Source: Nostoc sp. ATCC 53789
GTDB taxonomy: Bacteria > Cyanobacteriota > Cyanobacteriia > Cyanobacteriales > Nostocaceae
Length of the DNA stretch: 64,000 bases
Assembly (NCBI RefSeq): GCF_009873495.1
Contig: NZ_CP046703.1
Location: 6,873,501-6,937,500 of the forward strand
Direction: 5' to 3'
In this document: one piece after another, positions 17,464-26,024 of the stretch
How the letters are laid out: each line of letters begins with the position of its first letter
How positions within the stretch are numbered: position 1 is the stretch's first letter
Program-made: the position numbers and the translations under genes
Notes under the pieces: model-generated
What the model was told of the DNA's origin: nothing
The model's database searches: none
What the model saw: the letters and a program-made list of their open reading frames with translations, nothing else

Positions 17464-17525
17464 TTTATCCTTTGTCATCAGTCCTTTGCAAATGACCAAT
17501 GTACTAATGACTAATGACTAATGAC
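17464..17525. repeat. Heptamer repeat tract before folE
   Basis: Units such as AATGACC, ACTAATG and GTCCTTT in tandem, partly inverted. This matches tracts at 15279, 26640 and 27561. Confidence 0.65.
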
Positions 17526-17555
17526 CAACTTTCAAACCATAACCAAGACTGAATC

Positions 17556-18263
17556 ATGACTATCGCTAGTTCCAACGGTTCCAATTACTCTCAATCGCCT
17601 CTGATTCCCGACTTGGCAGAAGCCATAACTCCTAGACCCGATCGCAATACGAATAACGGGCGACAAGCTGATTTGTTCCCGCCAAAAGAGGAACATATAG
17701 AGGAAATGAAGGATGCAGTGCGGAAAATAATATTGGGCGTTGGCGAAGATCCTGAACGCGAAGGACTCCTCAAAACACCAAAGCGAGTGGCCGAGGCAAT
17801 GCGGTTTCTTACCAGTGGCTACAACCAATCCCTTGAAGAACTCGTTAACGATGCCATCTTTGATGAAGGGCATAACGAGATGGTACTAGTCCGAGACATT
17901 AATTTTTTTAGTCTGTGCGAACACCACATGCTGCCATTTATGGGTAGAGCGCACGTTGCTTATATCCCCAACCAAAAAGTTGTAGGACTGAGCAAACTGG
18001 CCCGCATTGTTGAGATGTATTCCCGTCGCTTGCAAGTCCAGGAGAGGTTAACCCGCCAAATTGCCGAAGCAATTCAGACCATTCTAGAACCCCAAGGCGT
18101 AGCCGTTGTGATGGAAGCTAGCCACATGTGTATGGTAATGCGAGGCGTACAAAAACCAGGTTCTTGGACTGTCACTAGCGCAATGGTTGGCGTGTTCCAA
18201 GAAGAGCATAAAACCCGCGAAGAATTTTTTAACTTGATTCGCCATCAACCAGCATTCTTTTAG
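17556..18263 (+). CDS. folE: GTP cyclohydrolase I
   Basis: Converts GTP to 7,8-dihydroneopterin triphosphate, the first step of folate and pterin synthesis. It has 235 residues. A non-conserved N-terminal tail of about 45 residues precedes the enzyme core. The zinc ligands are visible in SLCEHHMLPF (Cys and His) and in SHMCMVMRG (second Cys); the substrate-binding region is in GLSKLARIVEMYSRRLQVQERLT. The start ATG gives MTIASSNGSN. It is convergent with trpF across a repeat-rich spacer. Confidence 0.97.
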   Translation: MTIASSNGSNYSQSPLIPDLAEAITPRPDRNTNNGRQADLFPPKEEHIEEMKDAVRKIILGVGEDPEREGLLKTPKRVAEAMRFLTSGYNQSLEELVNDAIFDEGHNEMVLVRDINFFSLCEHHMLPFMGRAHVAYIPNQKVVGLSKLARIVEMYSRRLQVQERLTRQIAEAIQTILEPQGVAVVMEASHMCMVMRGVQKPGSWTVTSAMVGVFQEEHKTREEFFNLIRHQPAFF

Positions 18264-18430
18264 GGAATGGGGAATGGGGAATTGGGAATTGGGAAGAGGA
18301 CTTGGGGACAAGGAGAATTGGGGACAAGGGGAAAGACTTGTTTCAAGTTCTCACCTCTTTTCCCGTTGTCCCCTTGTCCCCCTTGCCTCCCCTACTCCCT
18401 TTCTCCTTGCCGCCTGCTCCCTACTCCCTA
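18264..18430. repeat. G-rich/C-rich inverted intergenic repeat between folE and trpF
   Basis: A run of GGGGAATGGGGAATTGGGAA-type units is followed by complementary C-rich units (TGTCCCCTTGTCCCCCTTG). It likely folds as a long stem separating two convergent genes. The repeat reaches into the trpF 3' end, so the last few TrpF residues (GGRE) come from repeat sequence. Confidence 0.7.
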
Positions 18431-19053
18431 CCCCCCAATTTCTCAAACAACTTGGTTACTTTATCTAAATCCTTATCTCCAGGTGCGCGTTCCACACCAC
18501 TAGATAAATCAACGCCACTGGGATTAACCTGACTTAAAGCTTCCACAATATTATCTGCTGTTAATCCCCCAGCTAAAAACCAAGGGCAATTGGGGTTAAA
18601 TTGCTCTAATATTTTCCAATCTAAGGTTTTACCTGTACCACCAAGTTGTTCGGGATGGTAGGCATCCAGGAGTAAAGTATCTACGTATTTTGTGTAATCA
18701 GCCGCCGTGCCCAGATGCTCAAGACTACGAATTCTAAGTGCTTTAATAATTTCGACATTTGGTAAAGCTTGACGTAATTGGTAGCAAAAATCTGGTAACT
18801 CATCCCCGTGTAACTGAATCCCCGTCAACCCAGAATCAACAACTATCTGGCTGATTTCAGGGATACTAGCGTTGGCAAAAACTCCAATTGTGTCAATATT
18901 TGCTGGGAGTTCTGCCACAGCTGCCCGAATTTGGGATGTAGTCACGTAGCGAGGGGAGTTTGGTACACAAATAAATCCTAGTGCTGTTGCGCCCAGAGAA
19001 GCGATCGCTATAGACTGCTGTGGTTGAGTAATGCCGCAAATTTTAACGCGCAT
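18421..19053 (-). CDS. trpF: Phosphoribosylanthranilate isomerase
   Basis: Third step of tryptophan synthesis, an Amadori rearrangement on a TIM barrel. It has 210 residues. The N-terminus MRVKICGITQPQQSI carries the catalytic Cys (KICGIT), with the catalytic Asp in LLLDAYHPEQLGGTGKTLDW. The phosphate-binding loops are LAGGLTADNI and GVDLSSGVERAPGDKD. It stands alone rather than in a trp operon, as usual in cyanobacteria. It is divergent from psaK. Confidence 0.96.
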   Translation of the reverse strand: MRVKICGITQPQQSIAIASLGATALGFICVPNSPRYVTTSQIRAAVAELPANIDTIGVFANASIPEISQIVVDSGLTGIQLHGDELPDFCYQLRQALPNVEIIKALRIRSLEHLGTAADYTKYVDTLLLDAYHPEQLGGTGKTLDWKILEQFNPNCPWFLAGGLTADNIVEALSQVNPSGVDLSSGVERAPGDKDLDKVTKLFEKLGGRE

Positions 19054-19176
19054 GAAAATATAACAAAATATTTAGAATAATCATTTGAAAAGTCTAAACT
19101 ATCTCAAAAACTTTTGGGCCTTGTAATTTTATAATCTTGAGGTCTACGATTAACTTTCTGTTTAGGAGACAAAAGC

Positions 19177-19431
19177 TTGATTTCCTCTATTTTACTAGTA
19201 GCAGCTGCAACTGTTCCCGCCACACCTGCGTGGAATCCTACAGTAGGTATTATCATCAGCATCAGTAGCTTAGTAATGGTTTTACTAAGTACTAGGATCG
19301 AAAAACCCTTAGTTGGCCCCAAGTTCCCCATCCTGCCGATTAGTATTCCAACATTTGTTGGTGCGATGGCTTTTGGTCATATTGTTGGCATTGGTATCGT
19401 TTTAGGACTGACTAACATCGGTCGTCTGTAG
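19177..19431 (+). CDS. psaK: Photosystem I subunit PsaK
   Basis: PsaK is a small peripheral thylakoid membrane subunit of photosystem I. The 84-residue product has two hydrophobic helices (about residues 19-40 and 58-80) joined by a loop (STRIEKPLVGPKFPILPI). The motif AWNPTVGIIISI after the N-terminal leader and the C-terminal AFGHIVGIGIVLGLTNIG match the family. The start is a TTG at 19177 supported by AGGAGA 9-10 nt upstream; no suitable ATG exists. The N-terminal ~8-20 residues may be removed on maturation. Confidence 0.92.
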   Translation: MISSILLVAAATVPATPAWNPTVGIIISISSLVMVLLSTRIEKPLVGPKFPILPISIPTFVGAMAFGHIVGIGIVLGLTNIGRL

Positions 19432-19440
19432 TTTTGCGAT

Positions 19441-19470
19441 GATCGCGGCGTTGCTTATAACGCCACGATC
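19441..19470 (+). terminator. psaK terminator hairpin
   Basis: A 12-position stem with one mismatch (GATCGCGGCGTT / AACGCCACGATC) and a GCTTAT loop starts 10 nt after the psaK stop. Confidence 0.65.
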
Positions 19471-19532
19471 AATACAAAACTTTTCAAAACGATTTTAGTT
19501 CTTTCTCCAGCAAGGTAACTCATAAGCATCAG

Positions 19533-19628
19533 CCAGGGGAGGCAGGGGGACAAGGAGGACAAGGGGGAATTATTGAACAAGTCTCTCTCTTGTCTCCCTT
19601 GTCTCTTCTTCATGTTCAATGCCCAATG
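19533..19628. repeat. G-rich/CT-rich inverted repeat in the psaK-protease gap
   Basis: Units GGGGACAAGGAGGACAAGGG and the complementary CTTGTCTCCCTTGTCTC occur here. This is the same repeat type as 18264-18430. The rest of 19471-19776 holds no gene. Confidence 0.6.
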
Positions 19629-19776
19629 TCCAACAGGCATTAATTGTTTATTCTAGAAATAAGAGCATTTTGGAACTCGGCACTACCAAATTGATGCTCA
19701 GATATATACGTGTAAGTATATACGCAAGTATTGCTGTATAGGAACTACTGGCGATATCTAGTTTTAGGACAATGTA

Positions 19777-20973
19777 ATGCAAACAAATTGGAAAATTGGG
19801 TCTTTATTTGGAATTCCCCTGTTTCTAGACCCGTTATGGTTTGTGATTTTAGGGTTGGCAACCCTTAACTTTGGGGTAGCTTACCAAGAATGGGGGACTG
19901 CTATAGCTTGGAGTGCTGGAATAGTTATGGCACTACTGCTATTTGGTTCGGTGTTGCTACATGAGTTGGGTCACAGCTTGGTAGCCCGATCGCAAGGTAT
20001 TAAAGTTAATTCAATTACTCTGTTTCTGTTTGGCGGGATTGCTGCGATTGAAGAAGAATCTAAAACTCCTTTCAAAGCCTTTCAAGTAGCGATCGCTGGG
20101 CCATTGGTGAGTATCATACTATTTTTCCTGCTCAGTCTAGGAGTTCTTGTCATCCCTGATACTAGTCCACTCAGTGTCATGGTTGGAGATTTGGCGAGAA
20201 TTAACTTGGTGGTAGCACTATTTAACATGATTCCTGGCTTGCCTCTAGATGGAGGGCAAGTGTTAAAAGCAGCACTATGGCAAATAACAGGTAATCGTTT
20301 TCAAGCCGTACACTGGGCTGCAAGGGCTGGGCAAATTTTGGGTTATGGTGCGATCGCTTTAGGATTTGTTGTAGATTTCTTGACAAGGGAGTTAGCACTT
20401 GGTTTGTGGATTGCGCTGTTAGGTTGGTTTGCTGTCCGCAACGCTAACACTTATGACAACATGACTACGTTGCAGGAAAGCCTACTTAAAGTGGTGGCGG
20501 CTGATGCGATGACTCGTGACTTTCGGGTTATCGATGCTGACCAGACACTGCGCTCCTTTGCCGATTTATACTTGTTGGAAACCGCTCCTTCACAGATTTA
20601 TTTTGCTGCTTCTGATGGACGTTACCGGGGTTTGGTTTCCATTGACGATTTTCGTTTAACCCAAAGGAGCGAATGGGAAACCCAAACCTTACACAGCATT
20701 GTGCATCCCCTAACAGAAATACCCACTGTTACTGAAGCAACAACCATAGCTGAGGTAATTAACAAGCTGGAAAATGAGCAGTTACCTCGAATTACCGTAC
20801 TTTCTCCTGCTGGTGCTGTAGCTGGTGTAATTGACCGGGGAGATATTGTGCGAACATTGGCACAAAAGTTAAATTTACGGCTCACAGACGCAGAAATCAA
20901 GCGGATAAAAGAAGAAGGTAGCTATCCGCCTGGGTTGCAACTGGGAGTAATAGCGAAGTCAATTGCAAATTAA
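19777..20973 (+). CDS. Site-2 protease family (M50) metalloprotease with two CBS domains
   Basis: Intramembrane zinc metalloprotease of 398 residues. Transmembrane helices flank the zinc motif HELGH at about residues 63-67 (LLHELGHSLVARSQG). The third ligand is in NMIPGLPLDGGQVLKA at about residues 150-165. The C-terminal half has two CBS domains (about 245-365; VVAADAMTRDFRVIDADQTL and IVHPLTEIPTVTEATTIAEVI), which usually bind adenine nucleotides and regulate activity. Homologues cleave anti-sigma factors or membrane-bound regulators, but the substrate is unknown. A strong terminator follows at 21070. Confidence 0.93.
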   Translation: MQTNWKIGSLFGIPLFLDPLWFVILGLATLNFGVAYQEWGTAIAWSAGIVMALLLFGSVLLHELGHSLVARSQGIKVNSITLFLFGGIAAIEEESKTPFKAFQVAIAGPLVSIILFFLLSLGVLVIPDTSPLSVMVGDLARINLVVALFNMIPGLPLDGGQVLKAALWQITGNRFQAVHWAARAGQILGYGAIALGFVVDFLTRELALGLWIALLGWFAVRNANTYDNMTTLQESLLKVVAADAMTRDFRVIDADQTLRSFADLYLLETAPSQIYFAASDGRYRGLVSIDDFRLTQRSEWETQTLHSIVHPLTEIPTVTEATTIAEVINKLENEQLPRITVLSPAGAVAGVIDRGDIVRTLAQKLNLRLTDAEIKRIKEEGSYPPGLQLGVIAKSIAN

Positions 20974-21069
20974 ACGTCATATCCTCGTCATAGTTTTGCA
21001 ATAGATTTGTCAAAAGCTTGTGTGATATTGAATTTGGTATTTGGTTACAAAATGCTTTTTTTGGGTAAG

Positions 21070-21098
21070 AGGTAGGGTTTCCTACCTTTTTTATTTTT
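21070..21098 (+). terminator. Rho-independent terminator of the M50 protease gene
   Basis: A stem AGGTAGG / CCTACCT with loop GTTT is followed by a long T run (TTTTTATTTTT). Confidence 0.8.
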
Positions 21099-21222
21099 CA
21101 AACTAACTTGAATTAGAGAAACCTCTCCCATCGCTTCAGAATTATGGGAAAACTAAATTAAAACTTAAAGTGAGTAAAATGTAAGTACATGATATACTAC
21201 GTCTCTCACTTACCCTGGTTTT

Positions 21223-22593
21223 ATGGCACTGCCAATTGTTGCAATTATCGGACGCCCAAATGTGGGCAAATCCACCCTGGTTAATCGACTCGCCGGGGAA
21301 CAAACGGCGATTGTCCATGATGAACCGGGAGTGACACGCGATCGCACTTATATGCCAGCTTTCTGGAATGGTCGCGAATTTTTAGTCGTAGACACTGGTG
21401 GATTAGTCTTTAATGATGATACCGAATTTCTACCACTGATTCGCCAGCAGGCAATGACAGCCTTAGCAGAAGCCTGTGCCGCAATTTTTGTCGTAGATGG
21501 TCAAACAGGCCCCACATCGGCAGACCAAGAAATCGCTGAATGGATGCGTCAACAACGCGTACCTGTGCTACTAACTGTAAATAAATGTGAATCTCCTGAC
21601 CAAGGCTTAATGCAAGCTGCCGAGTTTTGGGAATTGGGTTTGGGCGAACCATACCCCATCTCCGCGATTCATGGTAGTGGCACAGGAGAGTTACTCGACG
21701 AGTTAGTTAATCACATCCCTGCTGTTGAAGACATCCCAGAAACTAATGAAATCAAAGTGGCAATTGTGGGCCGCCCAAATGTAGGCAAATCGAGCTTACT
21801 CAATTCTTTTGTTGGCGAAGAAAGGGCAATTGTCAGCCCAATTTCCGGCACAACCCGCGATGCTATTGATACCGTCATTGAACGAGAGGGACAAACCTAC
21901 CGCCTAATTGACACCGCCGGGATTCGCAAAAAGAAACATATAGAATATGGCACAGAATTCTTTAGTATTAACCGTGCTTTCAAAGCGATTCGTCGCGCGG
22001 ACGTGGTTTTATTAGTACTAGATGCTGTAGATGGAGTCACAGAGCAAGACCAAAAATTAGCCGGGCGGATTATCGAAGAAGGTCGAGCTTGCATCATCGT
22101 CGTTAATAAGTGGGATGCTGTCGAAAAAGACTCTTACACAATCTACGACTACGAAAAAACTCTGCAATCACGGTTACATTTTACCGAATGGGCAGAAACA
22201 ATTTTTGTGAGTGCGTTGTCAGGACAACGGGTAGAAAAAATTCTCGAATTGGTGAAAACGGCGGCTGAATCACACAAACGGCGTGTCAGCACATCAGTTA
22301 TTAACGAAGTCTTAACAGATGCCGTTAGCTGGCATTCACCGCCAGCATCTCGTGGTGGTCGTCAGGGCAAGATTTATTATGGTACACAAGTAAGTAGCCA
22401 ACCACCGACGATCGCACTATTTGTCAATGATTCCAAACGCTTCAATGACAACTATCGGCGGTACATTGAACGTCAATTCCGGCAACAGCTAGGATTTAAA
22501 GGCACGCCAATTATTTTACTGTGGCGCAGTAAAAAAGTCCGGGATGCCGAAATTGGTAATGTTAATAGAGCAACTCGCGTCAAATTAAGTTAG
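21223..22593 (+). CDS. der: Ribosome biogenesis GTPase Der (EngA)
   Basis: Double-GTPase needed for 50S subunit maturation, 456 residues. Two G domains each carry a Walker A (GRPNVGKST at about 9-17 and GRPNVGKSS at about 183-191) with switch II DTGG and DTAG. NKxD motifs are NKCE in the first domain (variant of NKxD) and NKWD in the second. A C-terminal KH-like domain follows. The start ATG gives MALPIVAIIGRPNVGKS. It is upstream of an EcfT-like gene on the same strand, a pairing common in cyanobacteria. Confidence 0.97.
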   Translation: MALPIVAIIGRPNVGKSTLVNRLAGEQTAIVHDEPGVTRDRTYMPAFWNGREFLVVDTGGLVFNDDTEFLPLIRQQAMTALAEACAAIFVVDGQTGPTSADQEIAEWMRQQRVPVLLTVNKCESPDQGLMQAAEFWELGLGEPYPISAIHGSGTGELLDELVNHIPAVEDIPETNEIKVAIVGRPNVGKSSLLNSFVGEERAIVSPISGTTRDAIDTVIEREGQTYRLIDTAGIRKKKHIEYGTEFFSINRAFKAIRRADVVLLVLDAVDGVTEQDQKLAGRIIEEGRACIIVVNKWDAVEKDSYTIYDYEKTLQSRLHFTEWAETIFVSALSGQRVEKILELVKTAAESHKRRVSTSVINEVLTDAVSWHSPPASRGGRQGKIYYGTQVSSQPPTIALFVNDSKRFNDNYRRYIERQFRQQLGFKGTPIILLWRSKKVRDAEIGNVNRATRVKLS

Positions 22594-22671
22594 GAGACGC
22601 GATTCATCGCGTCTGTATAAGAGTTATGAGTTAAAGTCAGAATTGCTTGCTAACTATACAACCCTATCGAC

Positions 22672-22765
22672 TAGAGTTTGATAGCGGCAGAAGGTAGAAA
22701 GTTATGAGTTTAAGTCAAAACTCCTAACTCCTTACTCCTAACTCCTTACTTTTAACTCTTAACTC
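22672..22765. repeat. Heptamer-type repeat tract between der and ecfT
   Basis: Units AACTCCT, TACTCCT and AACTCTT are repeated in tandem up to 5 nt before the next ATG, so the ribosome-binding site of the next gene is embedded in or replaced by repeat sequence. Confidence 0.65.
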
Positions 22766-22769
22766 TAAA

Positions 22770-23690
22770 ATGGATTTATTGCGATCGCTGCCACTTGGAC
22801 TTTATTTAGAACAACCCCAAACTTGGCTGCATAAAATCGATCCGCGAGTCAAGTTCGCCTGGTTGATGAGCTTTTTAACAAGCTATGTTTTGGCTAACAA
22901 CTTTTGGCGGGTGCTGCTGGTAGTACTATTGATTATTGCCACCTTGATTGCTAGGATTCCCCGGCGAGTATGGCAGCAACAAATGGGCTGGCTATTAATG
23001 CTATCGTTTTTTGTCTTAGCGATCGGAGCTATCAGTCCTGATGGAATGGGTGTAGATTATCAACCACGCCTGCCAGCTAATGAACAAATATTAACCCCGC
23101 AAGCAGTCTCCAAGAATATTGTTCCAGAGCAAGCAAGTAATAACAAAAAATACAACTATGTGCTATTTCAGAAAGGCCCAGTCAAAGTAACTCGCCGCTC
23201 CTTGGATTTGGCAGTACGGCTGAGTACAATTATATTTACCGTAATTTACAGCACCAACCTCTATCTGCTAACAACCGCACCAGAAGAAATCACCTCTGGC
23301 ATAGAAAGCTTAATGCAACCCCTACGACGCTTCAAATTGCCTGTCACAGAAATTGCTTTAACTTTAACCTTGTCCTTGCGCTTTATTCCTCTAGTTTTAG
23401 AAGAAGTGCAAAACTTATTTCGCTCTGTGATGACAAGGGCAATTAATTGGAAAAAGCTGGGATTGAAAGGAGGCTTCAAAGTTTGGATGACAGTCGCAGA
23501 GAGATTGTTAGAAAATCTGCTCTTACGAGCCGATCAAATGGCGAATGCAATGATGGTGCGGGGTTTTACCAGTCCCAACGAGCATCGAGTGCAGTGGCAC
23601 GACTTACGATTCAAAGGGCGTGACTGGCTTGCTATTGCAACTTTAATTGTATTCTGGGGAATACGGCTAGCTATAGGAACTCAGGTCTAA
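22770..23690 (+). CDS. Energy-coupling factor transporter transmembrane protein (CbiQ/EcfT family)
   Basis: Membrane scaffold component of an ECF-type vitamin/metal importer, linking ATPases to substrate-binding S components. It has 306 residues with five or six hydrophobic segments. The family signatures are the N-terminal LHKIDPRVKFAWLM and the C-terminal coupling-helix motifs with Ala-Arg-Gly-like elements (ENLLLRADQMANAMMVRGF). A loop of about 45 residues (near 85-135) is longer than in CbiQ. No ATPase or S component is adjacent, as is normal for group II ECF systems. Confidence 0.9.
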   Translation: MDLLRSLPLGLYLEQPQTWLHKIDPRVKFAWLMSFLTSYVLANNFWRVLLVVLLIIATLIARIPRRVWQQQMGWLLMLSFFVLAIGAISPDGMGVDYQPRLPANEQILTPQAVSKNIVPEQASNNKKYNYVLFQKGPVKVTRRSLDLAVRLSTIIFTVIYSTNLYLLTTAPEEITSGIESLMQPLRRFKLPVTEIALTLTLSLRFIPLVLEEVQNLFRSVMTRAINWKKLGLKGGFKVWMTVAERLLENLLLRADQMANAMMVRGFTSPNEHRVQWHDLRFKGRDWLAIATLIVFWGIRLAIGTQV

Positions 23691-24024
23691 TTTTGCACCG
23701 AGAAAATGGTAAAAGGTAATATTTTCTGTGCCTGCTTTTCTCTTTCCTTTTCACCGATAGTTGATTAGCTTAACTAGGTTAATTACTCCGCCAGAAAACT
23801 GATCCCCTAACATTTTCCGTAGCTTTTTAGTATGAAACAGATTATTTTGCCGTTTTAGATCGGCGTGCAACAAATTTTTGGCTAGCCGCCATTAATGCCA
23901 GTGGGTGCGGGAATTGTCCGCAGACAGTGATTCTGAGAAAGAATAGTATGAATCTCTGCACAAAACCCAGACGCAACTGGTAGCGCCGAAAATGCTGAAT
24001 AATCAATAGGCCATAGTTTTCTTT

Positions 24025-24146
24025 CTAGTGGTCTGTCTCATTAATTCTGAAGGGTTATAAAAGTTCGTAGTAAGGACTTTAGTCCTTGATTTGAGCGATA
24101 AATCGCTCACTACAAACCTAGCCAAATTAATGCGATAGACCACTAG
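24025..24146. mobile_element. MITE-like element with 22-bp terminal inverted repeats
   Basis: 122 bp bounded by CTAGTGGTCTGTCTCATTAA and its inverted partner ending in GATAGACCACTAG, matching at 20 of 22 positions. The inside is made of nested hairpins (AAGGACTTTAGTCCTT; GAGCGATAAATCGCTC). It has no coding capacity, so mobility would need a transposase in trans. It lies in the 911-nt gene-free stretch 23691-24602. Confidence 0.75.
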
Positions 24147-24227
24147 TCCCCAATCCCCATTCCCCACTTCCCACTTAAGTTAGCTATTTTGTGCCATTTA
24201 GCAATAGTTGTGGCAGTATGGAAAGAA

Positions 24228-24296
24228 GTTGAAAAGTTCGCTGTTGCCGTTGGGAGCTTCAAAGGGTGTTTTCCCTTGCTACGTCGAACTTTTAAC
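24228..24296. other. Structured element in the ecfT-pipX gap
   Basis: A 12-bp stem with one bulge (GTTGAAAAGTTCG / CGAACTTTTAAC) encloses a loop of about 43 nt containing a second stem (AAGGG/CCCTT). It could be part of a small RNA or another decayed repeat. Apart from this and the MITE, I see nothing clear between 23691 and 24602; a direct pipX promoter was not identified. Confidence 0.3.
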
Positions 24297-24602
24297 AAGA
24301 GGATAAGGACTATCTTGTACCTTCTTCCGACAGATTGGTAAATTGAAGTCACCAAAGCAGATGGTGATGTTTCTCAACCAGCCTCTACTCTCTGAATCCA
24401 CGCTTTGCGGCTTCTGTTGTACCATTTCGCTTCACTACCACTAGCTTCATCTGCCAATTAGAAACTAGATCAAGGTCTTCGTAACCGCAGTTTTGCATTT
24501 TAAGCAAATATTCTGACGAATGTTGGTATTATCGTCTGAATGTTTGTAATTCACTGCGAAAAGATATATATACTCCCACCTTGACTACACCTTGACTCTT
24601 AA

Positions 24603-24881
24603 ATGAATCCAGAAAACGCAGAAACTTACATAAACCATCCAACTTGGGGTTTACTCTACAAAATCTGTATGGTTGATGAGACCCAGGATTTGTTCACCAC
24701 ACTTTATGCCCAGCGCCTGTTTTTTTTGGTCGCAAATGACGTTAAAGGTGTCAAATTCCAGCCTATAGGACGAACTGAGGCTAGAATGATGTTGGAAAAT
24801 CGCTTACGTACCCTGCGGCGCAGTGGACATTCTCAGGAGTACGATCAACTTCAAAGTGTTTTCCAACGCACCTTCCAATGA
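24603..24881 (+). CDS. pipX: PII-interacting coactivator PipX
   Basis: PipX shuttles between the PII signal protein GlnB and the transcription factor NtcA, coupling 2-oxoglutarate/ADP status to nitrogen-control genes. The 92-residue product starts MNPENAETYINHPTWGLLYK. The tudor-like domain (residues about 10-58) includes LFTTLYAQRLFFLVANDVKG, and two C-terminal helices follow (EARMMLENRLRTLRRSG). Its last codons overlap the next gene by 4 nt (ATGA), indicating translational coupling to pipY, the arrangement known in cyanobacteria. Confidence 0.97.
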   Translation: MNPENAETYINHPTWGLLYKICMVDETQDLFTTLYAQRLFFLVANDVKGVKFQPIGRTEARMMLENRLRTLRRSGHSQEYDQLQSVFQRTFQ

Positions 24882-25546
24882 ACAGTTCGATTTCCGAACG
24901 TATTGTTTCCATTCGTTCATCCCTACCAACTTCAGTCAAATTGATTGCTGTTAGCAAACAAGTTTCTGCCCAGGCCATTCGGTCTGCATACTCCGCAGGG
25001 ATTCGTGATTTTGCAGAGAGTCGCATCCAAGAAGCCGCCAGCAAACAAGCCGAGTTGCAAGACTTACCGGATATTACCTGGCACTTTATTGGACATTTGC
25101 AAAGCAATAAAGCCAAAAAAGCCATCGAACAATTTCCTTGGATTCACTCCGTGGACAATTTGAAGCTGGCACAGCGCTTAGATCAACTAGCCCAACAGCT
25201 AGGAGTGAGTCCCCAGGTTTGCCTGCAAGTCAAAATTCTCCCCGATCCCAACAAGTCTGGTTGGAGTGTGCCAGAACTTTTGGCTGATTTACCCATACTC
25301 GATCAATACAAAAATTTACAAATTCAAGGTTTGATGACAATTCCACCTTCAGGATTAAGCGATCCGGAAATTTTGAATGTGTTTAATCTCAATCGTGAAC
25401 TAGCAAAGAAAATCCAGGAGCAAAACTGGTCGCACATTAAAATGCAGCAACTATCTATGGGTATGTCAGGCGACTACGAGCTAGCAGTGCAAGCAGGCGC
25501 AACGATGGTACGATTAGGAACAATATTGTTTGGCGATCGCTCTTAA
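24878..25546 (+). CDS. pipY: PLP homeostasis protein PipY (YggS/PROSC family)
   Basis: Pyridoxal-phosphate-binding TIM-barrel protein of the COG0325 family that maintains PLP and amino acid balance. It has 222 residues. The PLP lysine is in KLIAVSKQVSAQAIR; phosphate-binding parts are HFIGHLQSNKA and LSMGMSGDYELAVQAGATMVRLGT, followed by ILFGDRS. ATG overlaps the pipX stop, so the two form an operon. The last 56 nt are duplicated imperfectly downstream at 25585-25640. The conserved neighbours sepF and proC follow. Confidence 0.96.
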   Translation: MNSSISERIVSIRSSLPTSVKLIAVSKQVSAQAIRSAYSAGIRDFAESRIQEAASKQAELQDLPDITWHFIGHLQSNKAKKAIEQFPWIHSVDNLKLAQRLDQLAQQLGVSPQVCLQVKILPDPNKSGWSVPELLADLPILDQYKNLQIQGLMTIPPSGLSDPEILNVFNLNRELAKKIQEQNWSHIKMQQLSMGMSGDYELAVQAGATMVRLGTILFGDRS

Positions 25547-25584
25547 GCATATTACATATCCCTCTTCCGCTTGAGTATCAAGTA

Positions 25585-25640
25585 CAAGCAGGAGCAATGA
25601 GGGTGTGATTAGTAACAATATTGTTTGGCGATCGCTCTTA
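25585..25640 (+). repeat. Partial tandem duplicate of the pipY 3' end
   Basis: This 56-nt stretch matches 25490-25545 without gaps at about 50 of 56 positions, exactly 95 nt downstream. It includes the codons for the last PipY residues and a HIP1 octamer. It is not translated in frame with pipY. The remaining gap 25641-26024 has no convincing gene; the sepF ribosome-binding site (AGGAGAG) is at its end. Confidence 0.85.
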
Positions 25641-26024
25641 GCCCTTGATCATCAGGTTTCCAGGTCAGTATTAATAGAGATCAGGATTTGATGACAAGAA
25701 TTTTGTAAGGGACTGGTGCAATTAGAAACAAAGGATATAGTATTGACAAGAGCAATCGCCAAGGGAAAATGGGGTATAAAGAACTTTCCTTCGGACAAAC
25801 CTTAGGATATAATCTTGACTCATTATTATGTTTAGGCGATGCACAGACCTTTCCAATAAGTGTCGGTTCATCGCCAAAACCCGTAGTATGGGCTACAAAT
25901 AGCAATATACTTGCTGAAGTATCCACCGATGTAGCGTAGTTTGCGGCCGTAGGCATCGCTCCTATCTCAATAAATCCTAAGCCAAGTCAATATAGGCTAT
26001 TCGCACCAGGAGAGTACACAGACA

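Noticed and set aside
18267..18532. Three overlapping frames after folE
   Set aside because: All translate the G-rich/C-rich intergenic repeat and overlap trpF on the other strand.
24143..24355. 70-codon minus-strand frame between the MITE and pipX
   Set aside because: Starts at a weak codon, overlaps the MITE end and the structured element, no homologous motif.
25883..25896. GTA-N8-TAC sequence resembling an NtcA site upstream of sepF
   Set aside because: No -10 box at the spacing expected for NtcA activation (about 22-23 nt downstream), and such short matches occur by chance.
25681..25956. 91-codon minus-strand frame upstream of sepF
   Set aside because: No motif, low-quality composition, lies in probable promoter and duplicated sequence.
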